Both the position numbers and the translations under genes were made by a program. Below, piece after piece: positions 11,001 to 16,161 of a stretch of DNA of 31,822 nucleotides; within the stretch, counting starts at the first letter, position 1; the number at the start of each line of letters is the position of its first letter. The notes beneath the pieces are model-generated. The model made no database searches, was not told the origin of the DNA, and saw only the letters and a list, made by a program, of their open reading frames with translations. The DNA is from CAIJXV01 sp964497135. GTDB taxonomy: Bacteria; Verrucomicrobiota; Kiritimatiellia; CAIKKV01; CAIJXV01. The stretch covers positions 1 through 31,822 of the forward strand of contig CAZCDO010000019.1 in assembly GCA_964497135.1 (NCBI GenBank), written 5' to 3'.

Positions 11001-12916
11001 ATTTCACGGTCGCCGAAACCAACGATCAGGATAACGATGGTCGACTCACCTGGCAGGAATACAGGGAAGGAACCGTTCCGACGAATTTCCATTCCGCCCG
11101 GATTATCCTCGCGCCGACCGCCGGGGTCAATACCGCCATCTCCCCGTCCACCAATTTCTGGGTTTACAAAGGCAGTACCACCAACCTGACCATTACTGCC
11201 TCGAATTACTGGATCGTGGCCGATGTCCTGACCAATGGCGCTTCGCTCGCCTACGCCATTCCGCTCGTCAGCCAATACACCTTCGTCTATTCCAATATCG
11301 AGGGTGATCGCACCACCACGGTCCAGTCCGTCGCCGGACCGGCCCTCGCCACCCTGGGCACCCCCCTGGCCTGGCTGGCGGCCTATGGCTGGACCAATAA
11401 CTTCGACGCCGCCGAAACCAATGACGCCGATAATGACGGTCGCTTGACCTGGGAAGAATATCGCGAGGGCACCATTCCCACCAATTACTACTCCGCCTAT
11501 ATCGAAATGAACGTCAGCGTCGAAGGGGACGGTTCGATCTCGCCGTCCGGATACCTCTGGATCGCCAAGGGCATCACGACCAATTTCATCGTCCAAGCCA
11601 ATGCCTTTGCTTCCATTTATGCCATCAAAACCAATGACGCCCCGATCGCGGAATACCTCGTTGGACGGGATTATTACTCCTTCAGCTACACCAATATCCA
11701 GGCCGACCGGGTCGGCTCCGTGGTGGCGATCTTCACCAACGCCGTCAGTTCCAACGGCACCCCCTTCTCCTGGCTGGCGTCTTTCGGCTTCTCCGGCAAC
11801 CTGCAGGCCGCGGACGATGGCGACGCCGACAACGATGGGCGGGTCACCTGGCAGGAATATATCGACGGCACCAACCCGACCAACTTCAACTCGGCCGTCG
11901 TCCTCCTCGTCCCCCAGGTCGATCTCCATGGACAAATCGCGCCGAACACCAATATCTGGGCCTATAAAGGCGCCTCCACCAGCTTCCTCGTCTCCGCCGA
12001 CACCTATTTCTATGTCACCAATGTCACCACCAATGCCGTCTCCATCGGGGGCTCGTTCGGATCCAATTCCTATCTCTTCAACTTCGGTCCCATTTATGTC
12101 GACCGCACCGGCGTCGTCCGGGGCGTCATCGCCCCCTATACCGCCGCCTTGGGAACCCCCCTCTATTGGCTCCACTCGTTCGGGTTCACCAATAATTTCA
12201 ACCAGGCCGAAACCAACGACGTCGATGACGATGGTCGGCGCACCTGGCAGGAATATCTCGATGGAACCGTTCCGACCAACTTCTATTCCGCCCTGATCGA
12301 GATCGTCCCCCAGGTCGAACCGTTCGGCCAGATTACGCCCGGCACCAATTTCATGATCCTGAAGGGATCCTCCACCAATTTCAGCGTCACCTCCTCGAAC
12401 TACTTTTATGTGGCCGGGTTCCTGACCAATGGCGTGGCCGCTCCGGGCGATTTCGGCACCCGTTTCTTCGATTTCACCTATCTCAATGCTCAGGGTTATC
12501 GAACCAACTTCGTGCAAGCCTTGATCCGCCCCTATATCGCCACCCAGGGCACTCCCGTTTGGTGGCTCTCCTATTATGGATACTATGCCGATTACGATGA
12601 GGTCGAAGTCGACGATGACGATCTGGACTTCATGCTGACCCGGGATGAATATTGGGCCGGAACCATTCCGACCAACCCCGTTTCGGTCTTCCGGATCGTC
12701 CGCCAGGGCCGGCTCGGCGGCTCGAATTACATCCAATGGCTGGGCGGAACCGTCGGCCCCACCAATCCGTATGCGGTCTATTATTCCACCAATCTGCAGA
12801 CCGGCGCCTGGTGGCCCACGGGACGAGTCAATCGCACGGAGGGAACCAACACCCTCTGGCTGGTGGTGCCCACCAATCGCAACGCCTTCTTCTACCGGAT
12901 CTCGGCCACGAATTAA
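2090..12916 (+). CDS. Giant secreted modular repeat protein, 3608 residues
   Basis: One uninterrupted frame of 10.8 kb. Residues 1-26 form a signal peptide (basic start, hydrophobic core, TASA end). The body alternates three recurring modules. (1) A beta-sandwich opening xxSNLTLxPxPP and containing a LYYR strand, with copies starting near residues 197, 559, 677, 1044, 1158, 1529, 1801 and 2553. (2) A segment with WxGx then WGDxxxTVTNLPxFG and NFDxW, near 318-420, 808-895, 1290-1375 and 1935-2030. (3) A jelly-roll-like segment with GIGxIxFWYRNW and CLDEVxxxxP, near 465-550, 955-1040, 1440-1525 and 2460-2550. Around 2689-2830 is a lamin-tail-like domain (VWINELNI...YIELAG). Residues about 2955-3529 carry five WL-x2-YG / DxDNDGR repeats, and the end (3545-3608) is a beta-rich domain closing with FYRISATN. 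Thr-Asn pairs are extremely frequent. No catalytic motif and no LPXTG, PEP-CTERM or T9SS tail is seen. It is probably a cell-surface or matrix adhesion/glycan-binding protein; that function is inference. Confidence 0.85.
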   Translation: MNLNRARFRLGLFILCGVMSIQTASAVVAVSNSFGSAWVASGVKTTQFVDTNRAGWVGSSVRIGAGSTDPYFPAPKININTCWLNTLFATTNSWIQPPFMTNGVGTIQLVQRNRNQNPGFNTVAFQISPDGTNDWLTVTNLTFADYLAGTWGTNYIVLNVYEPTFLRFLKIDEDLGSDQAEGLDMIVIHYPPTRVVITNVALVPSPAYSNGAFQMAARIPTLGIISNLTATNFYRIGGGGPWTALGMASNGPNSWITTNVIPGQLPGTLIQYAVTAYFQGPDAMSPTSYPTAGTSAPMSFVIKDYPVSDYNPTSMVVFGALSTNMILVSNYTWEAFLESAATLTNVGIRWRGVSRTNPAITNIWGETNQTDSAFRLDGTAEIGGTNVILSGTNSGQFVLTFNETNRAYIINHGYWENFDAWNYTTTSRADWVSTNGTIITDPTRILRNNSLLLGPGNSVRSAFLQDGIGEVVFAYRNYQTNGLPLTALRVQKSVTGSSEDADWFTMTNLLTIAAVDYGRAAFTVEDRNNRYIRIQNTSSNGFVALDEIRIHDPYFSGVVGSNLTVSPSSPTATNPVTVSLDLQPFSGASDIRATLYYRPAGAGSYASIVMSNFSGVTYTTVSPIPAGIGPNYRAGNVQYYIRCSFTGDQSSVTSPVDFPTDGSNTPAFYTIQTATTLVENLTLTPDPPLTLTNTQVEADITPLAAGSNVTANLYYRFGTDSPGGGGYSQTPMTDDSGHFTGSIPAFDYPGTPLQYYIEILFLGPGAPSLVNKYPADGFPITAWLRAAPLVTLYTNLTLSGSFSTNLLAVSNYLWQGIASVSNLSNPSFRFIGYDGSSNVWGDSSPTVTNLPLFGDATNLNGNAIQISGVLTGYYRFRFDETSRVYSVVKCQYLNFDYWSTPSGYATYTNADLWVIGNSRTTIASADDVPRVFRGKSGIMNETGVQPYIRSPYLAEGVGEISFWYRNWESNSVTPGTLLIQKAANPNGPWTQIGQITNILSFDYLFYYLAHSDRDSFYVRLISSNLPPRLCVDEITVTEPPAGVRFSNLTSSPTDPSATNPVTISVTITNKAGASNLNATLFYRTSGTQFWSSNTMYRTNGTLFVSPPIPPGIGPNGGAGLVDYYVQCAFDGYFSKTFSPEIYPSIPTNYRIIPASVLITNLTLVPNPPLVNSNFDLWIDVIPLAAAYNVKATAFYRFANSGAFSSLTLAHQGTNRYKTITPLPLQSNPGTPLQFYFTVELSGPAAMSPTNYPVAGATAPFSNVVYRKAAFTSDYAQVETSGSFTGSLIRIEDWIWQAVIPLANLTNPAIRFAGFDGVSNFWGDNSQTVTNLPAFGTADPNGSPITLPGVQNGTFILRFNETNQTYSIQQCTYMNFDGWATLPDQTFSNFTYNSWSLNNGRTTTNSAAIDQEHALRGRSAVLGNSTGLTQSLVSPYLTNGIGTIAFWYRNWETNGLSPSTLYVEKAISLSSGWVRVATITNILSLDYLHFNTALSDRAHHYVRILNATNPPKASICLDEVVISDPPAGVAFSNVVYSPSDSYVTNTVTISVEIYPFIDATNFAPVVWYRAGTSGGWDSMPMIPSGGAVYTTSNPIPRGAVGVMQFFFECGYSGFMGELTSPTYYPLYGADGTPLVYTNRDTWRVQTFNDWPDQADPIAFTNDFFDGWTTRLACVRGSTNTPPFPAGDGGTKACWLDQDYNSWVQSPLFSNGVGGIVVLHRPRVSPATGNNVFNIDKSYDGDTWVNVAQITSPGAGWTTSHVAVLELAPIYIRFTKIAGDNQSNQGIGLDTLRITYHPAKTVISNVVVHPGYPASNDAVYVSCDIYSVNPFSPAIGMQSFLYYRIRDSGPYLGPVSMTRSGNSFRTDTALKFPRNVWVDYYISNSFNGYAFISNTISEKQSPLYHPVGGAAAPAAFWVREFQSDFDQFSMSLNGDSLSLIQFADNIWQGVVNWPPTNQFEFSWRGEAPYNGTNILGSTYVWGDDYQWKTNAPLSSTARLGEAPIQIQGNFDGQYLFRFYEETGAYTFRRCAWQNFDSWGTTSNYLATANDNTQPAVQNFNAIPTNTDRVSSSRFETWALLPTFTNEFWGATGSNGTEAFWGILSAKTISGGPVGSTKCVQTTNFLGRGFVVRDMLYNPLRGVGTVKFDYRVASASNPVGVALYLCPTNQDYRFPNNWLTNIFFSATATGTMSFVTNWSYTTNYYDLTNYTVTTNYEGIKTNRTAIWTNAVVPINTNGSYHVIIAQAVDTSSLMIDNVQASEWYASDLATNGWTMSGVWLTPTNARLIAPQTNGVCAEFDATRALGEMWVRTPTLPGISFFEFWYRGKTTNPVSFRIDFQQNENIDTANWIPLLSVSNQNPLSWAPVSFATNVNPLTLYAKMRLVNTSPRGGILLVDDLNAIPVSSATNIWRANNAKIDESDTSGRLYLNRSMYLNSNATSEVGQNDIPTQNPYLRTVDLPEGIGEINFRFRNWNTTPAPAPATIQIQKSVTGGGNAYEWSSLATLSNIVNSSNYSSYVLGLYDITSRYVRIVNQTPGSRVCLDEVMVAAALSSDLTISNLTLNPLVPINSNATHVVVDISEFFLSPSNIQLVTRYALDPVYEGPQWSNEFSSPMSCIDSNPEVPWYRFQTVNPIPAQPADTFVKYYIAASFDGYYADLVSPKIHKIFTEPDWYDPMFYGTNVPYYISYVCEPGRVWINELNIIDWSYYLEDTQGFQYQYIELAGPAGVDIQYWTVEIVDVGNNLKGRYVLPANSILPSTYEGYGFFTLGTTNVIGRNMTLTNLLDESGGIRLYRSMGALEYAIAYGNQAGLLAPYGFANINVTDDWIPWNGPLQLTGTATNYTEFGWTADISGNWSPGDRNNGQDILGGGTRMMITPSIATNAHRGQIVPSIPILVTNNAQTNFVITASNYWYVEDVLTNGASIGSISGFSNTINFVFSNIIAPATIKGVILPRLAPSNTPYEWLASYGFGPNFTVAETNDQDNDGRLTWQEYREGTVPTNFHSARIILAPTAGVNTAISPSTNFWVYKGSTTNLTITASNYWIVADVLTNGASLAYAIPLVSQYTFVYSNIEGDRTTTVQSVAGPALATLGTPLAWLAAYGWTNNFDAAETNDADNDGRLTWEEYREGTIPTNYYSAYIEMNVSVEGDGSISPSGYLWIAKGITTNFIVQANAFASIYAIKTNDAPIAEYLVGRDYYSFSYTNIQADRVGSVVAIFTNAVSSNGTPFSWLASFGFSGNLQAADDGDADNDGRVTWQEYIDGTNPTNFNSAVVLLVPQVDLHGQIAPNTNIWAYKGASTSFLVSADTYFYVTNVTTNAVSIGGSFGSNSYLFNFGPIYVDRTGVVRGVIAPYTAALGTPLYWLHSFGFTNNFNQAETNDVDDDGRRTWQEYLDGTVPTNFYSALIEIVPQVEPFGQITPGTNFMILKGSSTNFSVTSSNYFYVAGFLTNGVAAPGDFGTRFFDFTYLNAQGYRTNFVQALIRPYIATQGTPVWWLSYYGYYADYDEVEVDDDDLDFMLTRDEYWAGTIPTNPVSVFRIVRQGRLGGSNYIQWLGGTVGPTNPYAVYYSTNLQTGAWWPTGRVNRTEGTNTLWLVVPTNRNAFFYRISATN
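10952..12676 (+). repeat. Five in-frame repeats with WL-x2-YG and EF-hand-like loops in the giant protein
   Basis: Acidic loops begin at residues 2979 (DQDNDGRLTW), 3112 (DADNDGRLTW), 3245 (DADNDGRVTW), 3377 (DVDDDGRRTW) and 3508 (DDDDLDFMLT), a period of 131-133 residues. Each is preceded by a GTPxxWLxxYG segment and followed by EYxxGTxPTN. The first four match a DxDxDG calcium loop, as in dockerin, thrombospondin type 3 or EF-hand loops. The fifth has lost the central DG and is degenerate. Calcium binding is inferred from the motif only. Confidence 0.8.
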
Positions 12917-12984
12917 ATCGGTCCGAGTCAGACGGGCAAAGGATGGGAGCGCGCGCTTTCAGATATTGTTCCGCACATCAACCG

Positions 12985-13002
12985 CCGGAATCAAGCTTCC
13001 GG
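12985..13002. repeat. Inverted repeat at the convergent ends of the giant gene and echF
   Basis: CCGGAA (12985-12990) and TTCCGG (12997-13002) form a perfect 6-bp stem that overlaps the echF stop codon. It could cap or end transcripts from either side, but there is no T-run, so I do not call it an intrinsic terminator. Confidence 0.35.
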
Positions 13003-13296
13003 GGACGCCCGTTGATGATCGGCATTCATCGAAAGGGATTTCTTGGGACAGACTTCAACGCAGTAGCCGCAAACAATACACCGGTAAGGATCCAGAGTCC
13101 AGGAGTCCGGCTTCCGGGTAACCACCAGCGCTTGGGCCGGGCATCGCTTGGCGCATAGCGTGCAATAGACACACTGGTCGGGATCGTTCACCAGGTGGCC
13201 GCGACTCCCGGAAATGGGCGCCCGCTTCTCAAACGGATAACGCCGGGTCGGCGGCCGACCGAATAAATTCTCAAAAACATAACGCAGGGATTTCAC
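12991..13296 (-). CDS. echF: Ech hydrogenase subunit F, 2[4Fe-4S] ferredoxin-like protein
   Basis: This 101-residue protein has two complete C-x2-C-x2-C-x3-C-P motifs (Cys42, 45, 48, 52 and Cys73, 76, 79, 83), the arrangement for two [4Fe-4S] clusters in NuoI/EchF proteins. In Ech hydrogenases this subunit receives electrons from soluble reduced ferredoxin and passes them to the small subunit. The N-terminal 40 residues are basic and may contact the membrane arm. It is the last of six genes, six bases after echE. Its stop codon lies in a small inverted repeat. In isolation it could be another polyferredoxin, but its place in the operon settles the assignment. Confidence 0.9.
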   Translation of the reverse strand: MKSLRYVFENLFGRPPTRRYPFEKRAPISGSRGHLVNDPDQCVYCTLCAKRCPAQALVVTRKPDSWTLDPYRCIVCGYCVEVCPKKSLSMNADHQRASPEA

Positions 13297-13302
13297 AATC
13301 GC

Positions 13303-14382
13303 TCATCTCTCCGTACAACTGATACAGGGGTCGATCGACAGGACGATCACCGGCACATCGGCCAGCTCACACCCCGGCAACATCGCCAACAAGGCGGCGG
13401 CATTGGCAAACGTCGGCGTCCGCACCCGCAACCGATCCAGGTTCTTGGTCCCATTCGCCTTGAAATAGTAAAGCACTTCCCCCCGGGGTTGTTCAACGCG
13501 GGTCACCGTTTCCCCGTCCGGATTTCCCTTTACCGGCACTTGGATCGGCCCCTCGGGAAGTTTGCTGAAAACCTGCTTGATCAGATCGATCGACTGGTAG
13601 AGTTCGCGCATGCGAACCTGGGTCCGGGCATAGCAATCGCCGGCGGTTTCCACAATCGGTTCGAACTGCAAATCCCCATAAGCGGCATACCCCGTGGTGC
13701 GATGATCAAACCGAATGCCGGTGGCCCGGGCAACCGGGCCCACGCTTCCGCGTTCATACGCAACCTCCCGGCTGATGGTCCCCACCCCCACCAACCGTTG
13801 CTGAACCGTGTAATCGTTTAATATGGCGGGAACCAATTTGTCCAACTGGTCCTTCAAATGATCCATTTCGGACAGCACCTGCCGGCACTGTTCGGGCGTC
13901 AGGTCCCGGCGCACCCCCCCGACTGAACAGGTGCCATACATCACGCGCCCACCGGAGGTGAATTCGGCCAGGTCTTGAACCTTTTCGCGAGCCCGCCAGG
14001 CCCACATGAAAAGATTTTCAAACCCAAAGGAATCGGCCAGCAAGCCGACCCAGAGCAGATGGCTGTGCAACCGGTTCAACTCGCTCCAGAACACGCGCAA
14101 ATATTGGGACCGGGGCGAAACTTCCAAGCCCATCAGTTTCTCGATTCCCTGACAATAATTCAGGGAATGAATGAAACTGCAAATCCCGCAGATCCGTTCC
14201 AGGAGAAAGGGATTTTGCTGGAAATCCTTCTGCTCGATGAGTTTCTCCAGACCGCGATGGATATACCCGATGATGGGGATGGCATCGACGACGATTTCGT
14301 CCTCCAAAACCAACCGGAGTTGAATCGGCTCCGGCAGGACGGGGTGCTGAGGACCAAACGGAATTACTGTTTTTTGGGCCAT
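13303..14382 (-). CDS. echE: Ech hydrogenase large subunit E, [NiFe] catalytic subunit
   Basis: This 359-residue NuoD-like protein carries both pairs of Ni ligands: ERICGICSF (Cys65, Cys68) and DPCISCTER (Cys353, Cys356). It should therefore be a true hydrogenase and not a complex I 49-kDa subunit, which lacks these cysteines. It reduces protons to H2 or oxidises H2 at the NiFe site. The chain ends three residues after the last cysteine, at the Arg where other large subunits are cut by a maturation endopeptidase, so no C-terminal extension is present. Its length matches EchE rather than the longer HycE/HyfG. The start ATG lies 19 bases inside the end of echD, which suggests translational coupling. 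No hyp maturation genes are in the window. Confidence 0.95.
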   Translation of the reverse strand: MAQKTVIPFGPQHPVLPEPIQLRLVLEDEIVVDAIPIIGYIHRGLEKLIEQKDFQQNPFLLERICGICSFIHSLNYCQGIEKLMGLEVSPRSQYLRVFWSELNRLHSHLLWVGLLADSFGFENLFMWAWRAREKVQDLAEFTSGGRVMYGTCSVGGVRRDLTPEQCRQVLSEMDHLKDQLDKLVPAILNDYTVQQRLVGVGTISREVAYERGSVGPVARATGIRFDHRTTGYAAYGDLQFEPIVETAGDCYARTQVRMRELYQSIDLIKQVFSKLPEGPIQVPVKGNPDGETVTRVEQPRGEVLYYFKANGTKNLDRLRVRTPTFANAAALLAMLPGCELADVPVIVLSIDPCISCTER

Positions 14383-14774
14383 ACGATCTCTTTCCGTTCA
14401 GGAGGGGTCGCGCCCGGAATCGGGCTCTTGCGCATCGGAGCCGTTGGGGCGCCTTCCGAAAGCAGAAACCGGCCCTCGTAATCGAGCGCCAAACCGGTAA
14501 AGGATAGTCCGAACAAATCCTTGATCTCGTTTTCCACCAGGGCGGCGGCAAAATAAATGGACGAAATACTGGGCACCCCTTGACCCTCCTCAATCCTCAG
14601 CCGCAGATTGCGCAGGGTGTAATCCTTGTCGAAATGATAAATCAATTCGAAGGCGCCGCCGACATCGACGCAGGTGATCGTCACAAACCGGTACCCCATG
14701 GGTTTTCGCGCCGCCACCTGCTCGAGCAGGTGGTCGGCGGTCACCGGCGCACAATTATCCAATTCCAAACTCAT
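14364..14774 (-). CDS. echD: Ech hydrogenase subunit D, NuoC-like
   Basis: This 136-residue protein matches the 30-kDa/NuoC family in size for Ech-type enzymes (short, without the NuoD fusion). The segment VTITCVDVGGAFELIYHFDKDY forms the core beta strands, written here as VTITCVDVG and FELIYHFDKD. VENEIKDLFGLSFTGL is the typical NuoC signature E-x-E-x2-D-x-FG. The C-terminal part (PIPGATPPERKEIVWP) resembles the tail that contacts the large subunit. Its start codon directly abuts the echC stop and its end overlaps echE by 19 bases, so C, D and E are tightly coupled. It has no redox cofactor and is a structural connector between small and large subunits. Confidence 0.9.
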   Translation of the reverse strand: MSLELDNCAPVTADHLLEQVAARKPMGYRFVTITCVDVGGAFELIYHFDKDYTLRNLRLRIEEGQGVPSISSIYFAAALVENEIKDLFGLSFTGLALDYEGRFLLSEGAPTAPMRKSPIPGATPPERKEIVWPKKQ

Positions 14775-15293
14775 TCAGGTGTTCTCCAATGAAACCGGAC
14801 CCGCCCCCTCAACCCCGGGAGGAACGAGGGTTGGCCGCATACAAATCCGGGGTTTTTCCGCCAACGGCGGGGTCAATCCCCGGGCCTTGGCATCCAATAA
14901 TCCGATCGCCTTCGCAAATCCGTCGATCATCGCCTCGGGTTTGGGGGGACATCCCACGACATAAAGATCAACGGGAATCACCTTGTCGATCCCGCCTAAA
15001 ATATTGTAACACCCGGCAAAAATTCCCCCGCTGGAGGTGCAAACCCCCAGCGCCACCACCACGTTGGGCTTCGGAACCTGATCGTAGACGTTCTTCAATA
15101 CCCGGGCATTACGGTGGTTCACGGATCCTGTGACCACCAGAATATCGGCATGCTTGGGATTCCCCACGTTGATCACGCCAAATCGCTCGACATCATACAA
15201 GGGCGTCAGGCAGGCCAGCAGTTCAATATCACACCCATTACAACTGTTGCAGTTGTAATGGCAAATCCAGGGAGACCGGGCGAGTGCTTTCAT
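14775..15293 (-). CDS. echC: Ech hydrogenase small subunit C, NuoB-like with proximal [4Fe-4S]
   Basis: This 172-residue protein holds the ligand set of the proximal cluster: CNGCDIE (Cys18, Cys21), ALGVC (Cys85) and VVGCPP (Cys115). Additional cysteines at 11, 15 and 28 near the N-terminus are not among the four expected ligands. The short form, without medial and distal cluster domains, is what NuoB and group 4 hydrogenases share. It passes electrons from EchF to the NiFe site in EchE. It starts one base after the echB stop and ends immediately before echD. The cofactor assignment follows the family; the ligands themselves are seen. Confidence 0.93.
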   Translation of the reverse strand: MKALARSPWICHYNCNSCNGCDIELLACLTPLYDVERFGVINVGNPKHADILVVTGSVNHRNARVLKNVYDQVPKPNVVVALGVCTSSGGIFAGCYNILGGIDKVIPVDLYVVGCPPKPEAMIDGFAKAIGLLDAKARGLTPPLAEKPRICMRPTLVPPGVEGAGPVSLENT

Positions 15294-15294
15294 A

Positions 15295-16149
15295 TTATTT
15301 GTAAATCCAAATCAGGTTGCTCACGGCCAGTACCAGCGGGATGGACCACATGTAACGCACCATCCAATGGGTCGTCAACCGGGCCGTCAGGTTATCCGCC
15401 AGAATCATGGCCCCATACCCGATCAGAGCCAACCCCAACCCCAACCCTAAATGGGTGGACCAGAACGACATCAGCACTCCGAAAACAACGCAGACTTCAT
15501 ATGCAAAGGTCAACTCGATCACCCCCAAAAACGGCCCCGAATATTCGATCGTGATGCCCTTCACGATTTCCTGGTGGGCATGATGCGAGGTCGCCACATC
15601 AAACGGGGATTTATCCAGCTTGATCATCGCCGCCACCAGAAACGACACAAAGATCAACGGCAGGGAAAACAACATCGGTCGATCCAGCAGGAGAATATCC
15701 CGGCCCATAAAACTGCCCTGATGGAGATAAACCCCGATGACCATCAAGATCAGGATGGGCTCATAGGCCACCATTTGCATGATCTTGCGATGACTGCCGA
15801 TCCGGCTGTACGGCGACCGCACGCTCATCCCCCCCAGGATCAGGCAGATCGTCGAAAAGGCATGCGCAAATAAAACCAACAGCAAATCCTGTCCCAACAC
15901 CAGCAATACCACGGTCACCATCATAAAGGCCAGATGCAGAAAGGCATACAGAATCTGGATCCGATTCAAGACCAACGCTTCCTTGCTGAACAATTTCATC
16001 AGATCATAGAAGGGCTGGAACAAGGGGGGACCGATTCGTCCCTGAACCCGGGCGCTGAGCTTTCGCTCCAATCCCATCAGGAACAAACCGATAATCGGCG
16101 CATAGACCAACGCCAAAATGATGATCAACCATTGGGGCACATCAACCAT
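15295..16149 (-). CDS. echB: Ech hydrogenase membrane subunit B, NuoH-like
   Basis: This 284-residue polytopic membrane protein belongs to the NuoH/HycD/EchB family. The first helix (residues about 7-26) is followed by GLERKLSARVQGRIGPP, with QPFYDLMKLFSKE. These are the E-R-K and R-x-Q-x-R-x-GP-x8-D-x2-KL signatures of the loop that forms the junction with the hydrophilic arm. Further helices run to the end, with FDVATSHHAHQEIVKG (around residues 184-199) matching the second conserved acidic loop. It is expected to link electron transfer to ion movement. Twelve bases separate it from echA. Confidence 0.93.
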   Translation of the reverse strand: MVDVPQWLIIILALVYAPIIGLFLMGLERKLSARVQGRIGPPLFQPFYDLMKLFSKEALVLNRIQILYAFLHLAFMMVTVVLLVLGQDLLLVLFAHAFSTICLILGGMSVRSPYSRIGSHRKIMQMVAYEPILILMVIGVYLHQGSFMGRDILLLDRPMLFSLPLIFVSFLVAAMIKLDKSPFDVATSHHAHQEIVKGITIEYSGPFLGVIELTFAYEVCVVFGVLMSFWSTHLGLGLGLALIGYGAMILADNLTARLTTHWMVRYMWSIPLVLAVSNLIWIYK

Positions 16150-16161
16150 GAAACGGCCTCG

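Noticed and set aside
12985..13002. Intrinsic terminator between the giant gene and echF
   Set aside because: The stem is only 6 bp and no T-run follows on either strand.
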